DNA of 64,000 nucleotides from SM1-50 sp964467345 (GTDB lineage: Archaea > Thermoplasmatota > E2 > DHVEG-1). Positions 16,839 through 25,564 of the stretch are shown one piece after another. The DNA lies in the NCBI GenBank assembly GCA_964467345.1, contig CAYXPY010000009.1, forward strand, positions 1-64,000. The letters are read 5' to 3'. Numbering within the stretch: position 1 is the stretch's first letter; the number at the start of each line of letters is the position of its first letter. The notes beneath the pieces were generated by a model. That model saw nothing but the letters and a program-made list of their open reading frames with translations, did no database searches and was not told the origin of the DNA. The position numbers and the translations under genes are program-made.

Positions 16839-17072
16839 GGGAAATTGCTCCAGAGTTCTACTTCATAGTGATGTAAAGAAAAAACAATAGATTTCAAAAA
16901 TCCGTAATGATTGGAAAATGACCTATTATTCTCTTTTCTTTCGATAGCCTGGTAGACTGCAGTCCCTTATATAGTTTTGCATCAACTGTTTTTAAAAAAC
17001 AAAAAAAAAGGGAAAAACAGAAGGAATCTTGATGGTTGCTTCACGGTTCCTTCGTTTAAATTAAGAGATGCT

Positions 17073-17480
17073 CTATTTCAGAGTGACCTTTATTTTTGGT
17101 ACTTTTGCCTTTACTTTCTTACAGTGCACTTTGTTTTCCCGTGCAAGCCAGCCAAGCGCAGCGTATGCATCAACCTCGTTAATCTGTGCGGTCTTTGCTA
17201 TGGTCGAGATATCGATCTCCCCTTGTCTGGCGACGGTGTTCCAGACTTTACCGGCATCAGTTCCAATCTTCGGAGTCAGGTTTGTTTGTCCTAATTTATA
17301 TAAATTATTTTCTCGTCGTATCTTATCTTCCCGTGCAAGCCATCCGATAGCTGTCCAGAGTTCGTCTTCTTTTAATTTTGTTGAATGAAGCAAAGCTTCT
17401 TCTTTTAATGGTCCTTTTGTGTTAAGTATCTTCCATACTTTCCCAGCATTCCATCCAAATTCATCTATAACTGTTTTCAT
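17073..17480 (-). CDS. DUF2582-type double winged-helix protein (paralogue)
   Basis: The 135-aa protein has two winged-helix repeats, each with N/D-A-G-K-V-W and A-I/A-L-G-W-L-A-R-E-[DN]-K signatures, and a Lys-rich C-terminal tail (K-K-V-K-A-K-V-P-K-I-K-V). It is the same length as the 15345-15752 paralogue and aligns along its whole length. GTGAGGA lies about 8 nt before the ATG. The basic tail and fold suggest DNA binding, possibly as a chromatin-type or transcription factor. Targets are unknown. Confidence 0.85.
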   Translation of the reverse strand: MKTVIDEFGWNAGKVWKILNTKGPLKEEALLHSTKLKEDELWTAIGWLAREDKIRRENNLYKLGQTNLTPKIGTDAGKVWNTVARQGEIDISTIAKTAQINEVDAYAALGWLARENKVHCKKVKAKVPKIKVTLK

Positions 17481-17574
17481 GATCTGTCCTCACGTTGGAA
17501 CGATATCTGGTTCATGATTAAATATATTTTCATTTTCTGTTGTGTAATTTGTTGTCTTTATGAAAAAAATTTCA

Positions 17575-18111
17575 TCATCGGTTCGACGAATCCATTTGTT
17601 CTGTTTCCGCTTCGGTTTTTTCTGCACCAACCGCAATGAGGTATCCTCTGGCTCGTTCAGTGTATCGGTACTGGTTTACTTTTTCCCAAAATTTTTTCGA
17701 ATGATCTGGATGGAGCAGGTGGGCAAGCTCATGGATGATGATGTAATCCTGCACCCAGGGTGGCATGGTTTTTACCTTCTCTGAGATTCGGATGGTTCGG
17801 TCCAGGGACGTGCAGCTTCCATATCTGGTATTTTGATTGGTGACAAACCGGATGGAGAAATCAAGGGTCCCGTCGAAGTATCTCTTATTAAGATACTGGG
17901 CACGCTGGAGGAGCCCTTGGTCGCTTTCTTTGTTTGTCTTTTTCTGTTCCCATCGTTTGTTTCTCTCGACCATGCGTGCAATCCATTTCTGCTCATCTTT
18001 CACAGTCATCCCTGCGGGAAGATAAATCCAGAGATGATTGTCCCCATATTTCGTTTGAATCGTTTTTTTCCGTCGTTTACTACGGATCACTGTTATTTGA
18101 GAAGGAGTCAT
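17575..18111 (-). CDS. YgjP/DUF45-family zinc metallopeptidase (WLM-like)
   Basis: The 178-aa protein carries the family zinc site H-E-L-A-H-L-L-H-P-D-H-S-K-K-F-W near residue 126, where the two His of HExxH and the downstream His are ligands. The N-terminal S-K-R-R-K-K-T-I strand and the F-V-T-N-Q-N-T-R-Y-G-S-C motif are also typical of YgjP-like proteins. It is cytosolic, with no signal peptide. Substrates of the family are unknown, although related WLM/SprT domains act on DNA-protein adducts. A minus-strand TTATAAG element near 18135 predicts a nearly leaderless message. Confidence 0.88.
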   Translation of the reverse strand: MTPSQITVIRSKRRKKTIQTKYGDNHLWIYLPAGMTVKDEQKWIARMVERNKRWEQKKTNKESDQGLLQRAQYLNKRYFDGTLDFSIRFVTNQNTRYGSCTSLDRTIRISEKVKTMPPWVQDYIIIHELAHLLHPDHSKKFWEKVNQYRYTERARGYLIAVGAEKTEAETEQMDSSNR

Positions 18112-18208
18112 AGCACAACCTAGAATAAAAAAACATCTTATAAGGGTTGTTTCAAAACAATAAAATTAAAAATAAAGAAAAAAAAAAGAAAAAATTTGGG
18201 TAAGTGTT

Positions 18209-18874
18209 CTATTTATTCATCGGAGAAAGGTCAAATCCCCGAACGACCTTTGCAAAGCCGAAGAAGAGGGTGATGGCTTTGTCAGTAATAGATCCTGATC
18301 GGTGGATGTACAATCCGAAGAAATCTGACATCAGTCCGATCTGTCTACCCGTGAACATCTTTATCCCAAATGGATAGGGGTCAAGTATGATGGTACGGCT
18401 GTTGAGAACAAAATTTGATCGTCCAGAGTAGTACCATCCGGTTAAAGGCCGTGCGATGTTGAGTTTGTTTTTACCTAACGCGAGGAATTTGTTTGTAAAT
18501 CCCCAACTCATGATAAAAACGTTTTTTCTGACGGGGCGTAGCTGGTTGAGTTTGAAGTTGAGACCAATGGATCCCGTAAGAATCTGCAGTAACATGATAA
18601 GAATAGGATGCCTACCGTTTTCAGCGATGAAGCTTTGGACGATATCGATTAACGATGAGACCGATGTCGCTGTGGCCATTTTATCAATCAGTGCAGGGAG
18701 GAACTTATCCATGGTGGTGAGATCGCTGTCGGCGAGTTGCATTCGTTTGATGCTGCCGATGGTTTTTACTTCCACCTGGTCCTGAATCGTGGTCTGTGCC
18801 ATCACTGGGCTTACGGTAACCCCCAGGAAGAGAAGAATTACGCCTATTGCACATATTCCCTTAATTTTTGTCAT
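18209..18874 (-). CDS. Secreted protein of an apparently lineage-specific family (paralogue A)
   Basis: The 221-aa protein has a clear signal peptide (hydrophobic residues 7-24 followed by V-M-A-Q). A helical segment of about 75 residues follows, then a beta-rich C-terminal domain with the landmarks F-I-M-S-W-G, T-I-I-L-D-P-Y-P-F-G, T-G-R-Q-I-G-L-M and V-R-G-F-D-L-S-P at the end. The neighbouring 19056-19727 gene encodes the same architecture with about one-third identity in the C-terminal domain. No Cys pairs, enzymatic motif or membrane anchor is seen. Function unknown. It shares a 17-bp promoter element with its paralogue. Confidence 0.7.
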   Translation of the reverse strand: MTKIKGICAIGVILLFLGVTVSPVMAQTTIQDQVEVKTIGSIKRMQLADSDLTTMDKFLPALIDKMATATSVSSLIDIVQSFIAENGRHPILIMLLQILTGSIGLNFKLNQLRPVRKNVFIMSWGFTNKFLALGKNKLNIARPLTGWYYSGRSNFVLNSRTIILDPYPFGIKMFTGRQIGLMSDFFGLYIHRSGSITDKAITLFFGFAKVVRGFDLSPMNK

Positions 18875-18932
18875 GTTTTTACCCTCGTTTACGAAATCGA
18901 TTATTTTCTTATGAATCTATATTATCTTATTC

Positions 18933-18949
18933 ATTTATATAATTTTCTA
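18933..18949 (-). promoter_or_regulatory. TATA-containing promoter element, copy 1
   Basis: On the minus strand TAGAAAATTATATAAAT lies 59 nt upstream of the secreted paralogue A start. All 17 bases recur at 19774-19790 ahead of paralogue B, which suggests co-regulation. Confidence 0.6.
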
Positions 18950-19055
18950 CGTTGTCTAAGGCAATTGTCGATTTTCTAGCTTCAACACAACAGGTTAAAT
19001 CATGTCTGAACCGAGGTACATCGGAAGGAAAAAAAGGAGAAAAAAAGGATGACGT

Positions 19056-19727
19056 TTATTTCGAAAGCGGGGTGAGATCAAAAGCACGGATCCGACGTGC
19101 CCCACCGATAAAGAGCACATAAGAGTTCCCGGTCAATTTGCTTTCGATATCAAGGAATATTCCTCTGAAGCCTCTCATGATCCCCAGTTGTGGCCCCGTC
19201 ATTCTTTGATGTACTCCAAAAGGATGTCGTTCAAGGATGAGGGTTTTTCCCTTTAAGAGCCGTGCGGTGTCTGAATAACGCCACATCGAGAATCCTTCCT
19301 TGAACAGATCAATTGAGTTTTCTTTTCGTGGGTTTAACCGATGATAGGCCCCATAACTGATGACAAAGAAGTTGGAACTGAGCCGAGAAGAGGATTTTCC
19401 AAGAAGATCAAGAATGTTTATCCCAGCAATACTAAATGCTTGGGTTTTTTGGAGGTATTGAAGTATTTTTGAGAACATTTCGTTGATGACTGCGTATTTA
19501 CTGTAGTCTTTTTCAAACACGAGGTCGCGGAGTTTTTGAACAAACTCACTAAAGGTGTTGGATTCGAAGGCGATACGTTCGACATCCTGCATGAATGTCT
19601 CGATTGTCGTTGTTTCTTGGCATGCTAGCTCTTCCGATGATGTCGTTTGTGCCGAAACAGGCAGAAGTGCGACACCCATTAGGAGAAAGATCATGGTTGT
19701 TGCAAGAATTGTTTTTTTATACATCAT
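19056..19727 (-). CDS. Secreted protein of an apparently lineage-specific family (paralogue B)
   Basis: The 223-aa protein has a signal peptide ending at V-S-A-Q, a helical region with many Glu and Phe, then a C-terminal beta domain with F-V-I-S-Y-G-A, T-L-I-L-E-R-H-P-F-G, T-G-P-Q-L-G-I-M and I-R-A-F-D-L-T-P. These match paralogue A motif for motif. Divergence between the two is strong in the helical part, so the duplication is old. The role is unknown; the conserved hydrophobic C-terminal strands could mediate cell-surface packing. Confidence 0.7.
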   Translation of the reverse strand: MMYKKTILATTMIFLLMGVALLPVSAQTTSSEELACQETTTIETFMQDVERIAFESNTFSEFVQKLRDLVFEKDYSKYAVINEMFSKILQYLQKTQAFSIAGINILDLLGKSSSRLSSNFFVISYGAYHRLNPRKENSIDLFKEGFSMWRYSDTARLLKGKTLILERHPFGVHQRMTGPQLGIMRGFRGIFLDIESKLTGNSYVLFIGGARRIRAFDLTPLSK

Positions 19728-19773
19728 GATACCTCTTTTTGACCGCTCAGTGGTATCTTAATTATTTTACTGT

Positions 19774-19790
19774 ATTTATATAATTTTCTA
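19774..19790 (-). promoter_or_regulatory. TATA-containing promoter element, copy 2
   Basis: Identical over 17 bases to 18933-18949 and placed 47 nt upstream of secreted paralogue B. The AT-rich part (TTATATAAAT) is the probable TATA box. Confidence 0.6.
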
Positions 19791-19803
19791 TTTTGTGTGT
19801 TTT

Positions 19804-20310
19804 TCAGTTGATGTAAGGATTCGTATTTGAAACATCAAATCCTTGGACAAGTTCTATCCGTGGTATTTCTTTCTGGGGAATCCATCCGTGGACAGGATAG
19901 ACAAGGTTTGGGAAGAATTTCCGAATGTTTGTTGAAAATTCAGTGATGATATGATGTTCTCCGAATTGTTTTTTACTGATTTCATAGGTTTTCTGTCCAG
20001 TGGTCTGTTCATCAAGATATCCTAATGAATGGATATATTCATGTAAGAGGACGTGAAAGATGTAAGGTTTGAGAAGAGACTTGTCGGTTTGTAGGATACG
20101 ACGAAGTGGTGTTTTGTTTACGATGATAATATTAGAGGCAACAGGGTAATATGCTCCGATAAAACCATCCAGAGAAGCTCCGATTTCCTGAAGGCCCAGC
20201 ATAAGGCCAGCCCGTGACCGTCGTTCGTTTTTCTGGACTGCTTTTTTTACTTCCTCGAATGTTTCAATCAGGCTTTGATGTATTTCAGAAAGGTCTGTTC
20301 TCTGTTTCAT
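19804..20310 (-). CDS. Predicted zinc metallopeptidase (HExxH), uncharacterised
   Basis: The 168-aa soluble protein has a zincin motif H-E-Y-I-H-S-L-G-Y-L-D-E near residue 90; the two His are likely zinc ligands and the Glu the catalytic base. The third ligand may be the D of Y-L-D-E or one of the two His in F-G-E-H-H-I near 118. The N-terminal half is helical and basic, and the C-terminus is Pro/Ile-rich. No signal peptide is seen, so it is probably cytosolic. It resembles small archaeal proteases of unknown substrate and is not a clear match to archaemetzincin. Confidence 0.7.
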   Translation of the reverse strand: MKQRTDLSEIHQSLIETFEEVKKAVQKNERRSRAGLMLGLQEIGASLDGFIGAYYPVASNIIIVNKTPLRRILQTDKSLLKPYIFHVLLHEYIHSLGYLDEQTTGQKTYEISKKQFGEHHIITEFSTNIRKFFPNLVYPVHGWIPQKEIPRIELVQGFDVSNTNPYIN

Positions 20311-20408
20311 TGTAAGAATCCTTAGTTAACGATTGTTAATATACTTTTCTATCTCCCTAGAGAACGTAAGGCACATCTCGAACGATGATGATGGAGAAAA
20401 GACTATGG

Positions 20409-20708
20409 TTAGTATTGACGCCACCGATGTTCACATTTGGTACAGGTAAAAATCCGTGTCTCAGGTTCGTCACTTGCCCGAGTCTGCCGTAAAATCCAAT
20501 ACGCCTCTTTATTTCCACATTTGGGGCATTCGATACGTGTTTTAGGTAGAATATCGATCTTCTTCTCCAGAACGACCGTTTCCTTCTTTTTCTGTTTTTC
20601 AACGACCACTGCGCTTCCCTGCTTCTTCTTTTCAAACCCGCAGCTATTGCAGACGAAACAATCCCCTTTGGGAAGCATCAGCACTTTACATTTAGGACAA
20701 AATTCCAT
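20409..20708 (-). CDS. tfs: Transcription factor S (TFIIS/RPB9-like)
   Basis: This 99-aa protein rescues arrested RNA polymerase by stimulating transcript cleavage. It has an N-terminal zinc ribbon (C-P-K-C...C-N-S-C-G) and a C-terminal zinc ribbon (C-P-K-C-G...C-T-K-C) with the catalytic acidic loop Q-T-R-A-S-D-E-P-E-T. The basic linker K-K-K-E-T is normal. The internal ATG at 20708 is chosen: GAGGAG is 6 nt upstream and the homologous N-terminus M-E-F-C-P-K-C begins there. The first 17 bases overlap the Nudix gene upstream, so translation may be coupled. Confidence 0.92.
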   Translation of the reverse strand: MEFCPKCKVLMLPKGDCFVCNSCGFEKKKQGSAVVVEKQKKKETVVLEKKIDILPKTRIECPKCGNKEAYWILRQTRASDEPETRIFTCTKCEHRWRQY

Positions 20709-21108
20709 GGTTACTCCTCTTGAATGCATCCTTCACAATCTGGGCATGATCAAATGCTAATGCCGGTAACTCATCAACCTTGAAAAATTTTACATTCCCT
20801 GCATCATCTCCTGCATGCAAGGTTCCACCAATCGGTTCCAACAGATACGCCACCGTGACGGTATGCCCTCGGGGGTCACGACCAGGGTCAGAGTACACCC
20901 CAAGCAACTGTGTTATTTTCACACGCATGCCTGTTTCCTCAAAAACCTCACGAATCACTGCATTCTCTGTTTTTTCCCCATACTCAACAAAACCACCGGG
21001 TAACGCCCAGTGCTCTCGAAACGGCTCATATTTCCGCTGCACAAGAAGCACCGACTGTTCGCTAATGATGATTCCATCAACAGTCAACGCAGGTGTTCTT
21101 GGTCGCAT
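20692..21108 (-). CDS. Nudix hydrolase (ADP-ribose pyrophosphatase-like)
   Basis: The 138-aa protein has a complete Nudix box beginning G-G-F-V-E-Y-G-E and continuing R-E-V-F-E-E-T-G near residues 37-59, where the Glu residues bind Mg. The surrounding W-A-L-P-G-G and Y-S-D-P-G-R-D-P-R-G motifs are typical of archaeal ADP-ribose or nucleotide pyrophosphatases, which remove toxic or oxidised nucleoside diphosphate derivatives. A TATA-like element about 25 nt upstream predicts a leaderless transcript. Its tail overlaps the TFS start. Confidence 0.9.
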   Translation of the reverse strand: MRPRTPALTVDGIIISEQSVLLVQRKYEPFREHWALPGGFVEYGEKTENAVIREVFEETGMRVKITQLLGVYSDPGRDPRGHTVTVAYLLEPIGGTLHAGDDAGNVKFFKVDELPALAFDHAQIVKDAFKRSNHGILS

Positions 21109-21194
21109 AAAAAATGAAATAAAAGGAGGGTATAAAGATTTAACCGGTTTTTTTTGACTCAGGAGAAATGAAAAACAAGGACAATCCAGTTTTA

Positions 21195-21779
21195 TTATCG
21201 CTTTAGTTCGATATGTACATCCCGAATATCCTGAACTCCTTTGAGAGAACCAAGCATGGCAAGTATCGTGTTTGTGATGATCTGTTCAGGAAACTCAGTA
21301 AGTGGTATGATCTTGCCATCGATAGTGATGCGAAGATGCGGTGCTGAGGGGGTTTGCATTCCTTTTTTGATGATCCGTAATATCTCTTGGATGTTCCCGT
21401 CATACCTGGCAATGGTGTTGCTTCGTTTTCGTCTGGCTCCTATCTGTATCTTGGGGATGGCAGGATCATCAGCTCCTTCGATGAGAACAACGTCAACGTC
21501 AATTAGATCAGTGATTCTTCTGACAATACTAGCACCATCCATCGGTTCAGGAAGAAGAAAATCTGTCTCACAACGGGAGGAGAATACGACAAGTGACGCA
21601 CCTGCGTTTTGATGCCGCCAGGTATCCTTGTTTTTCGTATCAATCGAAATACTTTTGTCGGTCTGTTTCACCGTCGCAATCCTGTATCCTTCGCGTACAA
21701 ACTCTTTGATTAGCTGTACGACAAGTGTTGTTTTTCCCGAATCTGATTCCCCGTAGATTCCAAAAACCGCTGGTGACAT
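21195..21779 (-). CDS. mobB: MobB-like molybdopterin-guanine dinucleotide biosynthesis GTPase
   Basis: The 194-aa protein starts at the internal ATG (21779): F-G-I-Y-G-E-S-D-S-G-K-T-T near residue 4 is the P-loop, followed by V-K-Q-T-D and H-Q-N-A-G-A signatures of MobB and L-I-E-G-A-D-D-P near residue 108. MobB assists attachment of the nucleotide to molybdopterin. Upstream codons in the same frame do not resemble the family. The Mo/W-linked genes at 24-29 kb, including an AOR homologue, give a reason for a cofactor gene nearby, although AOR itself normally uses the non-nucleotide bis-pterin form. Confidence 0.85.
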   Translation of the reverse strand: MSPAVFGIYGESDSGKTTLVVQLIKEFVREGYRIATVKQTDKSISIDTKNKDTWRHQNAGASLVVFSSRCETDFLLPEPMDGASIVRRITDLIDVDVVLIEGADDPAIPKIQIGARRKRSNTIARYDGNIQEILRIIKKGMQTPSAPHLRITIDGKIIPLTEFPEQIITNTILAMLGSLKGVQDIRDVHIELKR

Positions 21780-21881
21780 AGATACGGATAATACGTAATA
21801 CTGTTTATCTTTTCCCCCTCGACCCTTGTTTTTTGTAAGGGAAAAAATATAACCAGAAATCAAATATCCCCCATCCAACGT

Positions 21882-23072
21882 ATGTCACAACAGGGTCGGA
21901 TCCTCTCAACGGTCAGCCTCATCCATGCGATTAATGATGCCTCGATTGCAGTCATCTCCATTCTCTTCCCGATCTTCAAACAATTGTTTCAATTGAACTA
22001 TACACAGATAGGGATTATCACCGGCGGTGGGCTGTTCATCACCCTGGTCGCCCAACTTCTCTTAGGCAGAGTTGCGGACGGAAAAAACGTTAATTCCTTT
22101 TTACTCACCGGGCTTTTCCTGACAAGCATCTCCCTTGTGCTGCTGAGCTTGAGCACCGGGTATCTGACGCTTCTTTTCTTTATCTTCATCATGCGGTTTG
22201 CGACATCGTTTTTCCATCCGATAGGTATTGGTTGGATTTCACGGACCTACAAAAAAGGAAGATTAGACTGGGCGATGGGAATACAAAGCGGTCTGTCAGA
22301 CTTCGGAGCCTTCCTTGCCATCCTTACCACCTTGTATATCACCCAGTTGACGCACTGGACGATCCCATTGTATGCCTGGGCTTGTATCTGCCTCATTGGT
22401 CTTCTTATAAGTATCATCCTTACCAAACAGCTCCAACGAGACCTTGTCATCGTTCCAAAAGAACCAAAAAAACATTCACTACAGGAAATGGCAAGCGATG
22501 CCCTGAAACGAATAAAAGGAATGAAACTCCTTGTTCCAGCATTCATCATCAGCGGAGCCTCCTGGGGGATCATCATGACCTACGTTCCGTTACTGCTTGC
22601 TGAGCGCACGACCCTTTCACTACCAATCATTGGTTTCTTGGTAGCCCTCTGGGCAGGCATCGGGAGTATCACCTCCTTATCCTACGGGAGGATCCGTTCG
22701 TTCATACGTCGAAAAAAACTCCTTGTCGCATCCTACTTAGCAATAGGAATTCTGTGTATATCTCTGGTTATCTTCACACACCTTGTTGTTCTTATCATGG
22801 TGATGATCTTCCTTGGCATATCCGTGTTTATGACCTACCCCGCCCTGGTTTCCTTTGTCTCGGAAGTCACCGATGAGTCGGTCGAGGGATGGACCTTTGG
22901 ACTGATATTCACCTTCCAGACCGGTGGTGGGACTGTTCTTCTCTTCCTCAGCGGTGTTCTTTCTGATCTTTTTGGCATCTGGATGCCCTTTGCGGTGCTT
23001 GGGACACTCTCCCTTGTCTTCTCAGTGGCGCTTCTCATAAACTATCGTCTACCATTCGTACAACCCGTGTAG
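21882..23072 (+). CDS. MFS transporter (fosmidomycin-resistance/Fsr-like)
   Basis: The 396-aa protein has 12 predicted TM helices. The MFS loop between TM2 and TM3 reads G-R-V-A-D-G, and the second half has a matching S-Y-G-R-I-R-S. The start S-L-I-H-A-I-N-D-A-S and the G-I-G-W-I-S-R segment resemble the Fsr subgroup, which exports small hydrophobic compounds. A TATA-like AAAAATATAACC near 21844 lies about 30 nt before the ATG. It is divergent from mobB. Substrate unknown. Confidence 0.88.
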   Translation: MSQQGRILSTVSLIHAINDASIAVISILFPIFKQLFQLNYTQIGIITGGGLFITLVAQLLLGRVADGKNVNSFLLTGLFLTSISLVLLSLSTGYLTLLFFIFIMRFATSFFHPIGIGWISRTYKKGRLDWAMGIQSGLSDFGAFLAILTTLYITQLTHWTIPLYAWACICLIGLLISIILTKQLQRDLVIVPKEPKKHSLQEMASDALKRIKGMKLLVPAFIISGASWGIIMTYVPLLLAERTTLSLPIIGFLVALWAGIGSITSLSYGRIRSFIRRKKLLVASYLAIGILCISLVIFTHLVVLIMVMIFLGISVFMTYPALVSFVSEVTDESVEGWTFGLIFTFQTGGGTVLLFLSGVLSDLFGIWMPFAVLGTLSLVFSVALLINYRLPFVQPV

Positions 23073-23115
23073 CTAAGAGAAAAACAAATAGCACAGCAGT
23101 TGGTTACTCCCCGCT

Positions 23116-24018
23116 ATGCAGAAGCATGCTTTAGGATTGCTTATCTCTATCATCGCAGTCTCCTTTGCATCTATCTTCATCCTCTCCTGTGAAGCTCCTC
23201 CACTCAGCATCGCGTTCTATCGGCTTTTATTCACCACCCTTCTTCTCGCCCCGGTTCTTTTCATTAGAAAAAAAACACGAGATGAACTCCGCACCCTCCC
23301 AAGAAAAACCATCATTATCATGATTATTATCGGACTGATTCTTGCGGCGCATTTTGCTTTCTGGGTCACCTCCTTAACACTGACATCCGTTGCTAGCTCT
23401 GTTATCCTTGTCACGGCCCATCCGATGCTTGTCGCCCCGGTTTCCTTCTATTTCCTGAAAGAAAAAATCTCCTTTCTCAACGCCCTTGGTATCGCTATCT
23501 CCCTAGCTGGCGTCGGGGTCCTTGTCGTTGGCAACTACGGGTATGTTGCCTTTGGTCTTGATACCCTTGAGGGAAACATCCTTGCCTTACTTGGCGGGAT
23601 AGCAGCTGGGCTCTATATCCTTGGGGGACGAATCCTCAGAAAAACAGTCTCAACCGTCACCTATGCATTCATGGTCTATATGGTCGGGACGATTACCTTG
23701 TTTTGTATCTGTCTTGCCCTCAGCGCTCCAGTGTCCGGTCTTGTCTCCTCTGATTATCTCATCATCCTGCTTATGGCACTCGTCTCCGGAATCTTTGGTC
23801 ATACCCTCTATAACTGGTCCTTGGGATATATCCGTGCCTCAGTCATGTCTGTGGCACTCCTAGGCGAACCGATCGGTTCCTCACTTCTGGCGTATGCGAT
23901 CCCCTGGATTCATCAGGAACCATCCGCATATACCATCATTGGTGGTGGCATCATCCTTTTGGGGATTTATCTAACTGCACGAACGATACGGAATCATACC
24001 CCTAGAGAAAATGTTTAA
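23116..24018 (+). CDS. EamA/DMT-family transporter
   Basis: The 300-aa protein has ten predicted TM helices in two EamA repeats. The first repeat contains the typical A-F-Y-R-L-L and S-L-T-L-T-S-V-A-S-S-V-I-L pattern, the second the S-L-G-Y-I-R-A-S-V-M-S-V-A-L-L-G-E-P-I pattern. DMT members export amino acids, nucleosides or other metabolites. It follows the MFS gene by 43 bp on the same strand. No residue identifies the substrate. Confidence 0.9.
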   Translation: MQKHALGLLISIIAVSFASIFILSCEAPPLSIAFYRLLFTTLLLAPVLFIRKKTRDELRTLPRKTIIIMIIIGLILAAHFAFWVTSLTLTSVASSVILVTAHPMLVAPVSFYFLKEKISFLNALGIAISLAGVGVLVVGNYGYVAFGLDTLEGNILALLGGIAAGLYILGGRILRKTVSTVTYAFMVYMVGTITLFCICLALSAPVSGLVSSDYLIILLMALVSGIFGHTLYNWSLGYIRASVMSVALLGEPIGSSLLAYAIPWIHQEPSAYTIIGGGIILLGIYLTARTIRNHTPRENV

Positions 24019-24044
24019 AAAAGGAATCTTCTTAGTGGGACCGT

Positions 24045-24662
24045 ATGACAACAAAAACTAACACGATGATCGGGGCAGCTCTTGCAGTCACAATCATCAT
24101 ATCTATTGGTATCCTCATCTACGTCAATCTGCCCAAACAGACAGATGTTGTTATCGACGAGGACGATACTGACATAGCAAAGAAAACAGCACCATCGGTT
24201 TTTTCATTGATTTACGATGACGAACAAAAGAATTACACGCTTAACGGACTTCAACAGATGGAAACCTATACTGCAAAAGGAGGGTATCGGACACAATCAG
24301 GATTCATCAGAGGATTCGGAAACTACACCGGAGTCAATATCACAACCCTCGTTAGCATGTTTCCACCAGTCCCCTATCAATTCAGTCTTATCATAACCTC
24401 AGAAGACAACGAGACACAACAATTTGATTATACCACCATCCAAGGACACATCGATGTGTATGACCCGGACAATGCCTCAAATCCAGATCCGATCGGCAAG
24501 GGAAACATGACCATGTTGCTTGCCTTCCAATACGAGGGAGATTGGTTGGATGAAGCCAACGAGGGAACATTAAAAATAGTCTTTGTCGACAAACAAGGAT
24601 CAATTACGCAATCTTCGCTGTGGTGGAAAAAAGTCATATCGATGCGAATCATCACCGAATAA
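24045..24662 (+). CDS. Membrane-anchored SUOX-like-fold protein (molybdopterin-oxidoreductase-like domain)
   Basis: The 205-aa protein has one N-terminal TM helix (residues 9-28) and an extracytoplasmic domain. Features such as Y-T-L-N-G-L-Q-Q-M, a G-V-N-I-T-T-L-V-S-M strand-helix and the closing W-W-K-K-V-I-S-M-R-I-I resemble the small stand-alone SUOX-like modules of anaerobic archaea and bacteria. No conserved molybdenum-ligand Cys is present, so it may bind a ligand rather than catalyse. A TATA-like TGTTTAAAAAAG near 24011 suggests its own leaderless transcript. It pairs with 25565-25960. Confidence 0.6.
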   Translation: MTTKTNTMIGAALAVTIIISIGILIYVNLPKQTDVVIDEDDTDIAKKTAPSVFSLIYDDEQKNYTLNGLQQMETYTAKGGYRTQSGFIRGFGNYTGVNITTLVSMFPPVPYQFSLIITSEDNETQQFDYTTIQGHIDVYDPDNASNPDPIGKGNMTMLLAFQYEGDWLDEANEGTLKIVFVDKQGSITQSSLWWKKVISMRIITE

Positions 24663-24744
24663 ACCACAAGTCTAGTCTCGGTAACCACTAGTTCCTCGTC
24701 ATCGGAAATTATTTCTTATTCTTTGATATTCTCTTTCTTGCACG

Positions 24745-25485
24745 ATGAGAGATATTCAAGAACTAATCAAGAGTACCGAAAAATATCATTCGGTGTTGGT
24801 ACAACGAGGTTTTGAGAGTAAAAAAAACACAGTCGCCTATGTCATCTCAAATGGCCAACCCCGGGTCCTGAAATGGTTCGTCCCCGGATTGAGACGCAAC
24901 ATGGAAATCGAATATAACGTTTTACAGACAGGCTTTTCTAATCTCTCCATCCCAGCCCCCTTTGAAAAAGATACGGAAAACAATGTTCTAGTGATGAGCT
25001 ACATCGTAGGGAAAAACATCTGTGAAATCATCAACGATATCGAGACGAGCGTTGAGGAGAAAGAACAGGTGACTGGTCAGCTTGCCGATTGGTTTGTTCG
25101 TTTCCATACGTTTTTTAAAACAGAGAAAGAGTTCCGCATCCGCGGTGATGCGACCCTTAGAAATTTTATCCTTAACAAAAATCAGGTCTGGGGAGTGGAT
25201 TTTGAAGAATCACGTAGTGGAAAACCATCTGAGGACCTGGCAAGTCTCTGTGTCTCCCTGTTAAGCACAGATCCGATGTTTACCGATGAAAAGTTCAGAC
25301 TCTGTCAGAAATTCCTTGAGTCCTATCGGAGATCGGTGCAATGGACCGTGGATAACATCAACGCAGAGATTGCCTATGCGATGCTTGAACGCATTCAGTG
25401 GCGTCCAAAACATGAAGAAATACTTAGAGAATACGCCATAAAAATACGAAGGAAAGGATTACGTGCAGCGCAGCATAATTTTTAA
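24745..25485 (+). CDS. Atypical Bud32/APH-like kinase
   Basis: The 246-aa protein has the kinase-like fold in outline: V-L-K-W-F near residue 40 with the ATP-binding Lys, an acidic I-E-Y-N-V-L-Q helix, hinge V-M-S-Y-I-V-G-K near 90, catalytic loop R-G-D-A-T-L-R-N-F near 133, and V-D-F-E-E-S in place of D-F-G. This combination is close to Bud32/RIO and aminoglycoside phosphotransferase families. The true Bud32 H-G-D is R-G-D here, and the KEOPS partners are absent, so assignment to KEOPS is not secure. It lies between two SUOX-like genes. Confidence 0.7.
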   Translation: MRDIQELIKSTEKYHSVLVQRGFESKKNTVAYVISNGQPRVLKWFVPGLRRNMEIEYNVLQTGFSNLSIPAPFEKDTENNVLVMSYIVGKNICEIINDIETSVEEKEQVTGQLADWFVRFHTFFKTEKEFRIRGDATLRNFILNKNQVWGVDFEESRSGKPSEDLASLCVSLLSTDPMFTDEKFRLCQKFLESYRRSVQWTVDNINAEIAYAMLERIQWRPKHEEILREYAIKIRRKGLRAAQHNF

Positions 25486-25564
25486 ACAAACATGCGCGGG
25501 AAGAACCATGCACATCCCCCATAATAATTAAATATCTATCTTTGTATGCATCCAATCGATACCT

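Noticed and set aside
24745..25485. KEOPS subunit Bud32
   Set aside because: The catalytic loop is R-G-D not H-G-D and no Kae1 or other KEOPS gene is near, so only a general kinase-like call is made.
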